Shown here: positions 1 to 10,689 of the stretch, in pieces
How positions within the stretch are numbered: the stretch's first letter is position 1
How the letters are laid out: each line of letters starts with the position of its first letter
Assembly (NCBI GenBank): GCA_030867875.1
Contig: JAOWCC010000655.1
Span: 11,058,269 to 11,122,268 of the forward strand
Reading direction: 5' to 3'
Source of the DNA: Actinernus sp. WN-2022
Lineage: Eukaryota > Cnidaria > Anthozoa > Actiniaria > Actinernidae
DNA: 64,000 nt
Position numbers and translations under genes: made by a program
The notes under the pieces: generated by a model
Seen by the model: only the letters and a program-made list of their open reading frames with translations
Told to the model about the DNA's origin: nothing
Database searches by the model: none

Positions 1-456
1 TATAAGTTAGCTAAAGTTATACAGAATTATACAGAACAAGAGCCCATCTGGGCTTTCACTCGGGCCACATGAGATTGAAGATGAAATACACTTTCATTTG
101 AAATCCTCTTAGTAATAACCAAAGGGAAGAATTAGCAGTCTTTAGGAGTGGCCGGTAGCGCGGTGACTTTCATTCTCTGCTCCCCTAGTATATATATACA
201 TGTATGTAATTTAATATTTTTGTTTTCTCGTATGTAAATTAAAGTAGTTGATCTTTTATTGAAAACACTACTTATTCATGTGTTTATGTATGTTCAGACT
301 ACTATCGTGCAGCTAGCTAGAGTCTTGAGATATCTGTCAGCAACTCGCAGCTAGTTAATAAATTAGTACTGTTCAGACCTAGTAACTTAGTAGGTTTTTA
401 CTTTTGTTTTTCCCTCTTCTGGTTTGTTCTATCTCTAAAGAGGGCATGAATGGGGT

Positions 457-628
457 TAACTGACAACTGACAAATGACGATTTTTTACTGACAACTGACA
501 ACCGAAAAATAACTGACAACTGACAAATTTGGTTTTGTGGGTCAAACATTGTAAATTTTCTCTAGTAATGATTAACTAGGGCTAACTGACAACTGACAAA
601 TGGCCAACATTTTAACTGACAACTGACA
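457..628. repeat. Cluster of five ACTGACAACTGACA motifs
   Basis: The 14-mer ACTGACAACTGACA occurs five times, near 459, 487, 512, 585 and 615, at irregular spacing with AT-rich unique sequence between. It is a short motif cluster rather than a strict tandem array. No gene is visible in the first 2 kb. Confidence 0.8.
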
Positions 629-1384
629 TGTAGACCCCCCATTCAGACCCTCTCTAAAAGATAGAAATTTGGTCTATAACTGCCCTTGCGCAAGTGTTTC
701 GTAATCGCAAATAATTGACCGCCAAAGTGCTCAATTGAAATTTCAACCAAAATATTAAAACTGTGCGAAAAACTGCTACTGACTGGTGTTTGGCGATCCT
801 CGTTATCCATGATGGCTCAATTGACGTACAATACACCCGGTAGTTGTCATCGAAGGGCTTTTAGCGCGCTAGATTCTATTCAAGCTACCTCGCTAGGTAG
901 CCTGGAACTTCAAAGTATTCCACCGACCACTAGCTAGCTAATCACCAGAGCAGAAAAACTGTTCAGACTAAAGAAGCTCGCTACCTCCTGTGGTTAGCTA
1001 GCTAGATTTACTAGCCTGAACACGGCCACACGTTTACAATTTAGTCTGCAGGTCCGATAAAACTGCAGGTTCCAGTCGTAAACAGTCCGAGTTTGACCAA
1101 AGTGAAACGATCGAGCTGCTCGCGTCCGTAGATATATATTTCTTCGTTTGCACTTTTGACATGATATAATTCTTCAAATGGCACCATTGTTTTATTTCTT
1201 ATGTTTAATAATACAGTTCTCAGCTGTAAATAAAATAGACATTCTATGGAAGATTTCTTGTCCTAAAGTTTGGAAACGTAACACATGCATTTGACGCTAG
1301 AAAGTTCAGTACTCGCAAGGTCAATTTACTAGTGGCAGTTTACTAGTTTGCACTATCGGCTGTTATGGAATGGAAACATACTTT
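629..1384. other. No gene recognised
   Basis: AT-rich sequence with several CTAGCTAG-rich short palindromic stretches (about 850-1010). The open frames are short and have no recognisable protein similarity. Confidence 0.5.
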
Positions 1385-1900
1385 CACAGCTTAATATGTA
1401 TGTCGATTGGTCAGAAGGATATCTTGTTTAAATGCTACGGTCCTTTCGGCATCAGGAAATTTTTAAACGGAGTTTTCGTACAGTATTTCAAGCTATGCTG
1501 TAGTGCGAGTTCAGTTACGCCACAAATGTCGGTGAAACTAATACCGTGTTCATTATTATCGGTTTTCTCTATGGGTTCTCATGTATTCAATAATTACTTC
1601 TGGAGCTTCATATTTATGTCGATTGGTCACAATGATTTCCTCTTTCAGTTTTTCCCTTTAGTTTGGACATTAGGGATATATCCTTGGAGATTTCGTACAG
1701 TTTAGCGACCGTTGTGTCGAAAGTAGAAACGTTCGTTTGTCATGAAAGTGCGTAAACAAACTGTCACAAGCGGTTTCATAGCAGCTCGATGTTTGACTCC
1801 CATATAGTCGATGATAACGTATATAGCTTCATATGTACGTCGATTTCTCACAAGGATTTCCTCTTTCAGTTTTCCTCTCTCTTTGCTGGCAGTTCATGCT
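1385..1900 (+). repeat. Three diverged direct repeats, period about 218 bp
   Basis: A segment beginning AGCTT(A/C)ATATxTAxGTCGATT recurs at 1388, 1604 and 1825, spacings of 216 and 221 bp. Copies 2 and 3 share the stretch after it (GATTTCCTCTTTCAGTTTT). The 111-codon open frame over the first two copies looks like a by-product. From 1900 to 2430 nothing is recognised. Confidence 0.55.
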
Positions 1901-2430
1901 TCTTGTTCGGGTAGTTGCCCCACTGAGCCGTAACCACAAAACGAGTACAGCATTTCAGTTGGCATACACTGCGTACATCTGCTTAACTAATTAGATTTGT
2001 AAAAATCTTAGCGGATCATGTAAATATTCCGCTTGGCTCAAATATGAGGGTTTCTGCCGTCAAAGTTCATTTTTTGTTTCAGTTTTCCCCATATTAGCAG
2101 ACTTGTATAATGTCTCGAGCTCTCCGAATCCAGTAGAAAGACTCTGGTTATTCTGTCGTAAAACATGGACCTGACCCAAATTTAGGTTGTATTGCATCAT
2201 TGCCCACGATGGAATAGATTTCTGACAATGACTATTTGAAATTGATATCTCCTTGTCTCGCCTAGTCTGAGCTTGGAATTTTCTTATCTGAGCGCGCCTG
2301 AGGAAATCTAACCTTTGTTTGCGTGACCAGCACAGTGCAATCTGATTGGTTTGAATTTGACCTTTAACGCATGCGCAGAAGCCGTCTGACACTGATTAAA
2401 AATTTTATAATAACCACTTGCATTTTCAGA

Positions 2431-2456
2431 CTCGGCGCTGCCACAGGCAGCCCGAG
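2431..2456 (-). repeat. Hairpin just after the LINE ORF1 stop
   Basis: The arms CTCGG/CCGAG and CTGCC/GGCAG pair around an ACA loop with a small internal loop. It lies four bases beyond the ORF1 stop codon on the minus strand. It could be an RNA signal of the retrotransposon or a chance palindrome. Confidence 0.45.
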
Positions 2457-2459
2457 TAA

Positions 2460-3267
2460 TTAGCCTAGCAGTCTGTCACGAAAGTCATCAAATTGTTCGA
2501 AGGAAGTAAAACTAAAGGGAGGTGAATTGTCTGTTGCTCGGAGGTTTATCTTACCATTTACAGTCCATAGGTGCTTGTAGTTGTTGTTACGCTTGAATTT
2601 CAAGATTTCTCCAAACAAGCGCTTTCGGTATGGAGTTAGGCTCTCATTGATATGAATACTGGCTTTATGGCTTATTGTCGACGATTCAGGTGTTCTCTTA
2701 CAGTTGGCAGATCTTTGGTACTCTTCGACTTCAGTTTCGCGCGCTTCTTGTATATTTCGTCACGCTTCTCTCGTCTTGTAAACTTAACGATCAAGCGATC
2801 TTTGACCTTTATTTGTCGAGGGAAGCCTATGGGCAATGAAATATCTTGGGGATCGAGCTCCACACCAATCACTTGAGCCATTTCACTAACTAGCTTGGCA
2901 GGATTGTCATTTGGGACGATCGGGATTCCTGTCACTTCTAGCGAGTCACGCCGAGTATACTGAGCGAGTTCATCTAGGCGAACCTCCATGTCATAACTTT
3001 GGTTTTTCATCGTGTCAGATTCCATAGCAATTTCTCTAACTTGATGCTCGGTATTTTGAGCTTGCTTCTTAATTTCGCCGATCACTGCAGAATATTGTCG
3101 TATTGCATGGAGATAAACTTCTGCGAAGCTTCGTAGTCGTCTAATCTTTTTGACAGATCGGCCATGCTCTGCTTTAGAGAGTCGGAGTCTTTACGTATTT
3201 CTTGGCGAATATTAGGTAAAAACTCGGCTTTCCACATTTCTTTTAACTCTTCTCGAGTTAGGCTCAT
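2460..3267 (-). pseudogene. LINE ORF1 protein relic, ORF1 only
   Basis: This encodes the ORF1 (RNA-binding chaperone-like) protein of a non-LTR retrotransposon. The frame starts MSLTREELKEMW at 3267, runs through a coiled-coil-like charged region and the motif [19 protein letters not shown], and continues to KRDEIYKKRAKLKSKSTKDLP. It ends with INESLTPYRKRL and LWTVNGK before a TAA at 2460-2462. Two frameshifts, near 3085 and near 2690, break it into three pieces. It is clearly related to the ORF1 of the LINE at 41.5 kb, but keeps a segment of about 50 residues that the other copy has lost. No ORF2 (endonuclease/RT) follows on the minus strand, so the copy was truncated or deleted beyond ORF1. 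Family assignment (CR1/L2/Jockey-like) is inferred from the other copy. Confidence 0.8.
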
Positions 3268-3352
3268 GATTAGGAAGTAAATTCTAAAGATCTGAAGCTA
3301 TTTTCTCAGGCTAAGGAGTAGATTTCATAGATATCCCTTCTGCAGTTTGTTT

Positions 3353-3550
3353 AAGGAATAGAAAACATTACCGTGTTTCTATAGAGTTATAGAAACACGA
3401 GTGGGAGTTTGGAAGAACGAAAAAATGGCAGTGGGAACACCTTAGCCCGAAGGGCGAGTGTTTCCACAGCTATTTCGAGTCATTCCAAACTTCCAAACTT
3501 ACGTTTCTATAACTCTATAGAAACACCGGAAAATTGTTTTCTATTTCCTT
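3353..3550. mobile_element. Foldback MITE
   Basis: About 198 bp whose ends are inverted: AAGGAATAGAAAACA on the left and its near complement on the right. Each arm also carries the internal palindrome GTTTCTATAGAGTTATAGAAAC (written on each side with one or two changes). There is no coding capacity. The same palindrome, shortened, is seen at 14508-14536. Confidence 0.7.
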
Positions 3551-4275
3551 CATAAAATAACCCATAGAAAATAAGTAAAACAAACGAAAATCGCGCGTTT
3601 ATAATGATCATCAAAACATGAATTCTCCTAATTCGCGCAGTCGCTACGTCATGAACTTATCACATGTCCAAATCAGTCAGTTTGTCAATCCGATTCAGCG
3701 AGTTTGAAAATAGTTCGTTAGCTATGAAAAACCTTGGAGTCCAAAATGACACAGAATTATGAAGATGGACTAATGCTAAAACTGGATTGACAATACACGG
3801 CAGCACGTAATGTTCAGCAGTTCATTTTGCCTCATGGACTTCACGGCGTGAATCAAGCGGGCGCCGGTTTTCGTACCAAACAAAGTTTACGGGAGATCAA
3901 GACGTGTTGCAAGAAAGGAGGATATTTTGGATTTATCTTTCAAATCTAGAGCTTCAAATCATGCAAGCCATCACTCAGGTCATCAGTTGTTTTGTACATT
4001 CTGTATTCCTTGGACTAGACCAGCTCAATCTTCGTCGATTCGCCTTGTGTCATGCCTCATGCGGTCGCATACAGTTTGCAGGTTGTTTTCATCAGGAGCT
4101 TGAAGCTTGACATCGCCAGAAATTAGAGACATTGAGGCCTGATAGTATATAGATGGTAGACATAGCATATATGGTACATTGGGACACTATAACGCAGGAT
4201 ACATAAAGTGCCAACTCGTAATTGGGTAACACGTACCGCTCACCAGAATTTTATCGCAGACTCATCTCTTTTGGT
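3551..4275. other. No gene recognised
   Basis: AT-rich sequence with short open frames that have no recognisable similarity. It ends at the 9-bp duplication flanking the large foldback element. Confidence 0.5.
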
Positions 4276-4284
4276 CCGTTTCGG
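4276..4284 (+). repeat. Left 9-bp target-site duplication CCGTTTCGG
   Basis: CCGTTTCGG here is repeated exactly at 10681-10689, directly outside the two inverted arms of the large foldback element. A 9-bp duplication is typical of Mutator-like (MULE) transposons, and some other families also make 9 bp. Confidence 0.7.
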
Positions 4285-5099
4285 GGATTTTTTTTTTTTT
4301 GGGCCCCAGTTCAGATCTATGAGCAACTTTACCATGAGGCCTTGCGCGCCCAATCCAAGATGGCGGACAATGATGGCGGACTTGGGGAAAGGAAATTGTT
4401 TTCGGGGTGGTGCTAGTAAAATTTTGACAACTGGGTTGACGTAATTCAAGAAACCACGCGATGTTGCCATAATAAAGGGAGGAGTGGGTCAGTAAGAAAT
4501 AATACGCAGTGGGTGGCCGGCGGCAACTTGTAGTTCATGTTTCATTTTCGCGGAAGATTACGAATTCGGCACCGGCTTTTGCACGGGATCGTGGGATTTT
4601 CAGTATTCTTTAATACTATTAAACCTGGATTTTTCTAACCGCTGGAGCCGAATAAGGGTTTGAAAATTGTTTCCTGAACGGTGATCATGAAAGTAAGTGC
4701 AATTCAGTACTTGCTCGTAAGCGTTTATACCTTTGAGACGGCATTTTTGCGTAGTTTCCGGACAAGTTGCAAGTTGATGAAAGGTGAGAATTTTAAGTTT
4801 CCTTATTAAAAAATATAAGACCTTGTAATCTTTAATTACTTATGATTCTTTTCCCGATTGTGCAAAGCGATTATTCTCTTCGGCTTCAGAGGGATCAATA
4901 GGATCTTCTCAAATACGAAAGGTAATAAATACCCTAATTAAGTGCTAAAACAAAGTGAACGTTAAAAAAACGAATTTCCCTACGTAAGGAAACAAGGAAC
5001 ACAGTATATTTTATTAACATTTTGTCGTAATTTCATAAGAAAATATTATTTTTAATTTGTATATTAAATATAATTAATATAATTTTAAAAAGTACAGTA

Positions 5100-5126
5100 C
5101 CCCCCCCCCCCCCCCCCCCCCCCCCC
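5100..5126 (+). repeat. Poly-C tract
   Basis: A run of 27 C interrupted only after 5126 by a single A and more C. The length in the true genome may differ because such runs are hard to sequence. Confidence 0.9.
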
Positions 5127-8100
5127 ACCCCCCCTCCTTAGTTCTTAGATATTTTTTTTACTTTTCCAATACTTTATGCAGAGTTATATAAAAATACAAA
5201 TTCATATATATATGTACTATGTATACATTGTTACATATGTACCTGGTAGAGAAAGAGTAAGGATATTTTGATTGTAATTTTGGGTGACTTTAACAATTGC
5301 ACTTAATCATAACTCTACCCTACCCCTTCCTAGGTATGCTGATTTGTTTCTGTTTAACCCCTTTCCTTAGTTGAAGTCTCATATTTCTTTACTGAGTAAC
5401 AATATAATTACAATAAATATAATAAAATGTACTTACTTTAATTATTAACCAACACAGGCTTGAACCCATTATTTTGTGCCAGCCAACAAGAGGATGTAGT
5501 CATGACCTCATGACTTCCTTCATAAATAAGCTACCCCTTGGAGCTTTTGAACTTTTCTAGTTGTGATATTGGAATTTGAAGTACATGTAAAAGGTAAATT
5601 AGGTGGATTAAAGAAATAAAATAACCTAGCTGTAATACTGTAAAATTGTAATTGTCAGAAAACATATTAACTATTAAAACACAGTATTTTTCAAGTGTTA
5701 GTAGTAGGCCAGTCATGCATGTATGTTGCCCATTTATATATAATATTATAATATACTGAGCACACACTTACATGCATTTTAGATTTAAAAGTTGTGTTAA
5801 ATAATTCATTGGTAATTAATCAAATTGTTGTTTTATTTCCTATTACTGCCTGTGGTATTTTACATACATTTAGCAGTTTAATTTGTTTCCCTTAGTTAAT
5901 TATATATATATAATTATATATAGTATGTATTTGCTCCCTTAATTAATATCATTAACTAAATCAGGTATACCTGAGGTCTTGACATGCATGCATGTGCATT
6001 ATTATTTATAGATTATATACTCTGATAACACTATTATTTATTAAAGGTTAATTGACTAATTAATCAGAAGGTTGTGCACTAGCTGTTTATTGCAGAAAAA
6101 ACCTTTAATCACAGCCAAAAATTATTGTAAATGTGGGTGTTTCAAAAGCGAATAAAAATGCATGTACAAGCATAATTCTGAGCTAGCTTTTATATAACAA
6201 TTAGTGTGCTAGTATATATATAATTTTATGTAAATGGCAACAATTACAAATAATTGGTATAGCCTTAATTCATACTGCTTCTAAACACTTGAAAAATACT
6301 GTGTTAGGTTTTCTGATAAAACAATTGTGACAACATTGGAACCCAATAATTACAGGGTTCTTTTTATTCCTTTAGGCTGTATTCATAATATGTATACCTG
6401 ACAGGGGGAGGGGGGCAGGTGATTTTTAAGGGGATCCCAATTTTTTTAACAGGCTTTAGAAGGGGGAATCTTGAAATTTATTTATGAAAGGTTGGGTGGA
6501 TTAATGTTAATTTTTTTAATGTTTGTCAAACAAAGACCTACGTATATACACTTAAAATGGTAGGATTAATGCACTAAATAGTCAGCTAGCTTAAGAAATG
6601 CAGGAGAATGCACTAGCAATAATCTAAAATCTAAAAACCTTCCCGGTCGCCCCCCAGAACACTTTTTCTTAAGGTTGCATGCAGCTAGGTCAATGCCTGA
6701 TGTAAGGAATTAATGATAATGTTTGATATCAATTAAAGGACAATATATTCTTGTGTAGTTTTGGAATACCATGCAGCAACAAATACTTTTTACAGACACC
6801 AAATTAGTGGTAGTTAATAACAGTTAATTTTATGGCTTATTCTTAGCTTTTCTACATATTGTAGTATTAAACAGAGTTTCACGGCCCGAAATGACAGTTC
6901 TGTAAAATTATGCTTGTTAATTAATGCTAGTTTGCATATGGAAATGGCCTGGGGGGAGGGCTAGGGACGGCGGTGTATTAAATTTTTGAAAGGATGGAGG
7001 GGGGTTGCTAAATTTATTTAAATAAGCAGTTTATTCTGGGGGGAGTCATAAAAATATGACGTAATCTGAATAAATAACCTGCCCCCCTGTGGTATAGTCA
7101 TAATCAATGCAGTCTTTAATTTACTTCCAATATCACAACTAAAAAGTTCAAAAGCTCCATGGGATATATAGCTAATATTTATAAAGGAAGGCATGAAATC
7201 ATGTACATTCTCTTGTTGCCCAGGCACAAATAATGGGTTTAAGCCTGCATATATTAGATAATAAAGAAGTATATTTTGTTGTATTTATTGCAAATATTGT
7301 TACTGTAAAGTAGACTTCAACTCTAAGGAAAGGGGTGGAAATGAAACAAATCAGTATAACCTAGGAAAGGGTAGTCTTTATAAACATAAAACCTGCATAA
7401 CCCTACTTTCCCTCCCCCACCCTCATAAAGAATACCAAAACCATACACAAAATATATTCATAATTCTGTAAAATTCACAAGTACCCAACCTCCAATATTT
7501 TGATTGAAAATGACCACCAAAAAAAAAAGATTTTTGGATAACCCATAATTTCCTTGAAGAAATTTAAATCATAAATTAGTACCTTTCTCTGACCTGGTAC
7601 AAATGTAACAAATACATATATATATGAATGTTGTTTTATAACTCTGCACAATGTATTGGCAAAGTAAATACGGATGGGCGAAACTAATTGGGAGGGGTTG
7701 GGGGGGGGGGGACTCTGCGAGTGCTAAACAAAGGACTTTTTATTATAATATAATTTACAAATTAAAAATAAAATATTTTATTATGATATCACGACAATTT
7801 TTTAATAAAATATACTTTGTTCCTTTTGGAGATTCTACCATTCTTCCGAAGTCGGAATCTGCCCCTGAAGTGTGTCTTCCCTTTATAAATTGAGCTACTT
7901 GCGGTCCAGAAAATATTTATTAGCGCGCGAAAACGTCTCGCTAAGTTCGCGTAAATCATAAAGTCGTGAAAGGCGAACACGAAAGAGTAATGCGTTGATC
8001 GTTGTGCCTTGCATAAGGAAATGTGTTTATTTTACATTAGCACTTAGGGGTATTTATTACCTTTCATATTTGAGAAGATCCCCTCGTCATCTCTCTGTAA

Positions 8101-8262
8101 ATACCGAGATATATATAATCGCTTCGCACAACCAACAAAATTATAAAAACAAAGCCTAATGTTTTTGTATCGGGAAAAGAATCATAAGTAGTTAAAGTTT
8201 ACAAGGTCTTATAATTTTTAATTAGGAAACTTAAAATTCTCAACTTTTCGATTGATGTCCAG

Positions 8263-10250
8263 AAAACTAAAAATAGCAAAGCCGACACAACGTAAATTTT
8301 AGAGGTTTATAACGATATTTCGGCTGGCCAAACCAGCCTTCTTCAGGTAATATGAAGAAATGTTATTACATTGGCGAACGTGACTAACTAGAAATATGGG
8401 TTACGAAATACAGGAAATAGATGACAAATGATTGACACTATAAATATAGAAATAACAAGATAATGAGGTTATATATATACCAGCTAGTATGACTCGTCAC
8501 GGATGTTGAGACCATAAGGTACGAGTGTTCTAGCTTGTGTAATGAGAGTAGCTTCTCTGGCCTTACGAATTGAATCTCTATTAGAGAACATTTTTTCGAT
8601 GGGGATTAGTTGCATGTCATTAGCAGTGTGATTAGGTGTCGAGAGAAAATGTTCAGCAGCTGTAGTAGGTTTAGATATGTTATTAGACTTGTCTACGGTC
8701 CGTCGATGTTCGTTAAATCTGTCTTTCAGACGTCGTTTTGTCTCACCTATGTATTGTAAATTGCAGCGGTTGCATTGAATCATGTAGATTAGACTTTTTG
8801 TGTTACACGTCAAATTAGTTCTGATAGAGCGTCTTTCACCGGTAGAGAAGAAAGTATAAGTGGTTTGTCCGTCACAGATGTAGGGGCAAGTAGAACAGTT
8901 CTTTCCACAGCGGAAAGAGCCAGGTGGGAGCTGAGGATCAGTCGAGTTAGAAGGGAGTTTAGCTTTAACTAGTAAATCACGGAGGTTAGAGGTGCGTCTG
9001 AAGGCTACAAGTGGCAAGTGTTGAAAGACTTTCTTGCAGCGGACAGAGGAGTGTAGCAGGCTGTAGTTCTTCTTAATTATTTCAGAAATATGAGGGAGTG
9101 ATGGGTTATAAGTAATAACAAAAGGTATACGGTTAGAATTGTGTGTGTCTTTGGTTTGTAGAGCAAAAGCGTGAGGGATGTCGGCAGCGCGTTGTATTTG
9201 TCTAGCAAGAAAGGAACGGTTATAGCCTCGTTTAATGAGGTATGTGATAAGCTCAGCAGTGCGGTGCTTAAAAGCTTCGTCAGTAGAACAGATACGTCGT
9301 AAACGGAGGGCTAAGCTAAAAGGGATGGCTTTTTTGGTATGTTGTGGATGGCAAGATGAATAAAGTAGATGCTGGTGCTTATCTGTGGGTTTAGAATAGA
9401 GATCAGTCTCGATATTACCATTGTTTAAAGAAACATTAACATCAAGGAAAGGTACGTTAGTAGAAGAGTGTGAGCTGGTGAATTTGATGGTAGGGTGAAT
9501 GTCATTAAGATAATCGATGAATATTTTTAGGTTGTCTGGACCTTCGGTCCAGATCATAAAAATATCATCGATATATCGAAGCCAAGTATGTGGTTGAGAT
9601 GGAGCGTTTACCAGGGCGTTGGCTTCGAAAAAACCAAGAAACAGATTGGCAAAAGTAGGGGCCATTCTAGTGCCCATGGCTGTGCCGTGAATCTGAAGGT
9701 AGTGGTTATCGTTAAAAGAAAAGTTATTCATGGTTAGAATCATGCGAATAAGGTCACATAGTGTGCCAGTAGGAATGGTTATATGGGGGCGAGTACGTAA
9801 AAAGTGATCACATGCATTAATCCCTTCATTATGTGGAATGTTAGTGTAGAGTGATGAGACATCAAGGGTAACTAGTAGTGTGTTAGCGGGTAAATTATCG
9901 ATGGCAAGGAGTTTGTTGAGAAAGTCATTAGTGTCTTTGACAAAAGAGGGTAGTTTAGCAACTAAAGGTTTAAGGTGGTAGTCAACAAAATGGGATATAC
10001 GTTCAGTAGGGTGGCTGTTAGATGATACAATGGGGCGTCCTGGATTGCCTGGTTTGTGTATTTTAGGTAAAATGTAAAAGCGTCCTGGGGTAACGTCTGT
10101 TTGTATAAGGTATTGTTTGGTTTTGTCGTTGATTAAATTGTCACTGTGCATTCTGTTAACATATACAGTGATACGTTGTTGTATGTTAGCCGTTATGTCT
10201 TCGTTTAATTGTCGGTAAAATTTGGTGTCATTAAGTTGTCTGTAACAGAA
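8263..10250 (-). mobile_element. 5'-truncated Penelope-like element (PLE)
   Basis: An insertion in the right arm of the foldback element. Arm homology stops at AGAAAACTA (8261-8269) and resumes at AGAAACTAC (10247-10255), which look like a near-perfect target duplication. The insert carries the PLE reverse transcriptase plus GIY-YIG ORF on the minus strand. Downstream of the stop it ends with the TTCGGC...GCCTTCTTCAG signature common at PLE termini. The N-terminal part expected of a full PLE protein is missing, as for 5' truncation during target-primed insertion. Confidence 0.8.
8309..8350 (-). ncRNA. Hammerhead-like motif at the PLE 3' end
   Basis: On the minus strand the order is CTGAAGA (8346-8340), a stem of GGCTGG with CCAGCC (8338-8322), then GAAA (8321-8318), followed by a very short possible stem ATA/TAT. 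This matches CUGANGA - stem II - GAAA of hammerhead ribozymes. Minimal hammerheads with short stem III are known in Penelope-like elements. One extra A before stem II and no convincing stem I mean it may be inactive or a relic. Confidence 0.45.
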
Positions 10251-10301
10251 ACTACGCAAAAATTTCTGAACAAGTACAGAATTGCACTGTTCAGGAAACA
10301 A
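8484..10301 (-). CDS. Penelope-like reverse transcriptase with GIY-YIG endonuclease
   Basis: An uninterrupted frame of 605 codons. Residues about 70-380 are a PLE-type reverse transcriptase: PKIHKPGNPGRP at 79-90, LDVSSLYTNIP at 146-156, HGTAMGTRMAP at 205-215 and the catalytic YIDD at 243-246. A cysteine cluster (CGKNCSTCPYIC, 465-476) links to a GIY-YIG endonuclease at about 503-600, with IYMIQC and QYIG (517-519 YIG), arginines at 523-528, His 532 and Glu 550. Such proteins copy their RNA and insert it by target-primed reverse transcription. The first roughly 15-20 codons (10250-10301) lie in foldback-arm sequence, not in the PLE, so the ATG is a chance in-frame start and the true N-terminus is lost. 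Intact catalytic motifs suggest a recent insertion. There is no sign of a promoter. Confidence 0.9.
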   Translation of the reverse strand: MFPEQCNSVLVQKFLRSFCYRQLNDTKFYRQLNEDITANIQQRITVYVNRMHSDNLINDKTKQYLIQTDVTPGRFYILPKIHKPGNPGRPIVSSNSHPTERISHFVDYHLKPLVAKLPSFVKDTNDFLNKLLAIDNLPANTLLVTLDVSSLYTNIPHNEGINACDHFLRTRPHITIPTGTLCDLIRMILTMNNFSFNDNHYLQIHGTAMGTRMAPTFANLFLGFFEANALVNAPSQPHTWLRYIDDIFMIWTEGPDNLKIFIDYLNDIHPTIKFTSSHSSTNVPFLDVNVSLNNGNIETDLYSKPTDKHQHLLYSSCHPQHTKKAIPFSLALRLRRICSTDEAFKHRTAELITYLIKRGYNRSFLARQIQRAADIPHAFALQTKDTHNSNRIPFVITYNPSLPHISEIIKKNYSLLHSSVRCKKVFQHLPLVAFRRTSNLRDLLVKAKLPSNSTDPQLPPGSFRCGKNCSTCPYICDGQTTYTFFSTGERRSIRTNLTCNTKSLIYMIQCNRCNLQYIGETKRRLKDRFNEHRRTVDKSNNISKPTTAAEHFLSTPNHTANDMQLIPIEKMFSNRDSIRKAREATLITQARTLVPYGLNIRDESY

Positions 10302-10680
10302 GAGTTGTCGAGATTTTTCAAACCCTTATTCGGCTCCAGCGGTTAGAAAAATCCAGGTTCAGTATTAAAGAATACTGAAAATCCCACGATCCCGCGCAAA
10401 ATTCGTAATCTTCCGCGAAAATGAAACATGAACTACAAGTTGCCGCCAGCCACCCACTGCGTATTATTTCTTACTGACCCACTCCTCCCTTTATTTTGAC
10501 AACATCACGTGGTTTCTTGAATTACGTCAACCCAGTTGTCAAAATTTTACTAGCACCACCCCGAGAACAATTTCCTTTCCCCAAGTCCGCCATCTTTGTC
10601 CGCCATCTTGGATTGGGCGCGCAAGGCCTCATGGTAAAGTTGCTCATAGATCTAAACTGGGGCCCCAAAAAATGTTTTAC

Positions 10681-10689
10681 CCGTTTCGG
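10681..10689 (+). repeat. Right 9-bp target-site duplication CCGTTTCGG
   Basis: Exact partner of 4276-4284, directly outside the right arm of the foldback element. Confidence 0.7.

Larger units (their letters stand above)
4285..10680. mobile_element. Large foldback DNA transposon with arms over 1 kb
   Basis: The left arm (about 4285-5600) and right arm (about 7100-10680) are diverged inverted copies. The shared outer stretch GGGCCCCAGTT.AGATCTA lies at 4301 and, inverted, at 10650-10670. Further matches pair 4620-4670 with 10320-10370, 4790-4960 with 8040-8250, about 5170-5260 with 7580-7650, and 5458-5575 with 7125-7245. The right arm is split by a Penelope-like element (about 8263-10250). 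Short open frames at 4240-4470 (minus) and 10496-10720 (plus) are the same arm sequence read twice, not genes. Between the arms is only AT-rich DNA, including a run of 27 C at 5100-5126. No transposase was found, so the element looks non-autonomous. The flanking 9-bp duplication and long arms suggest a MULE-like origin by inference. Confidence 0.8.

Noticed and set aside
4240..4470. Conserved-looking short protein, also present at 10496-10720
   Set aside because: Both are the inverted arms of the same foldback transposon. Similarity is explained by the repeat, not by a gene.
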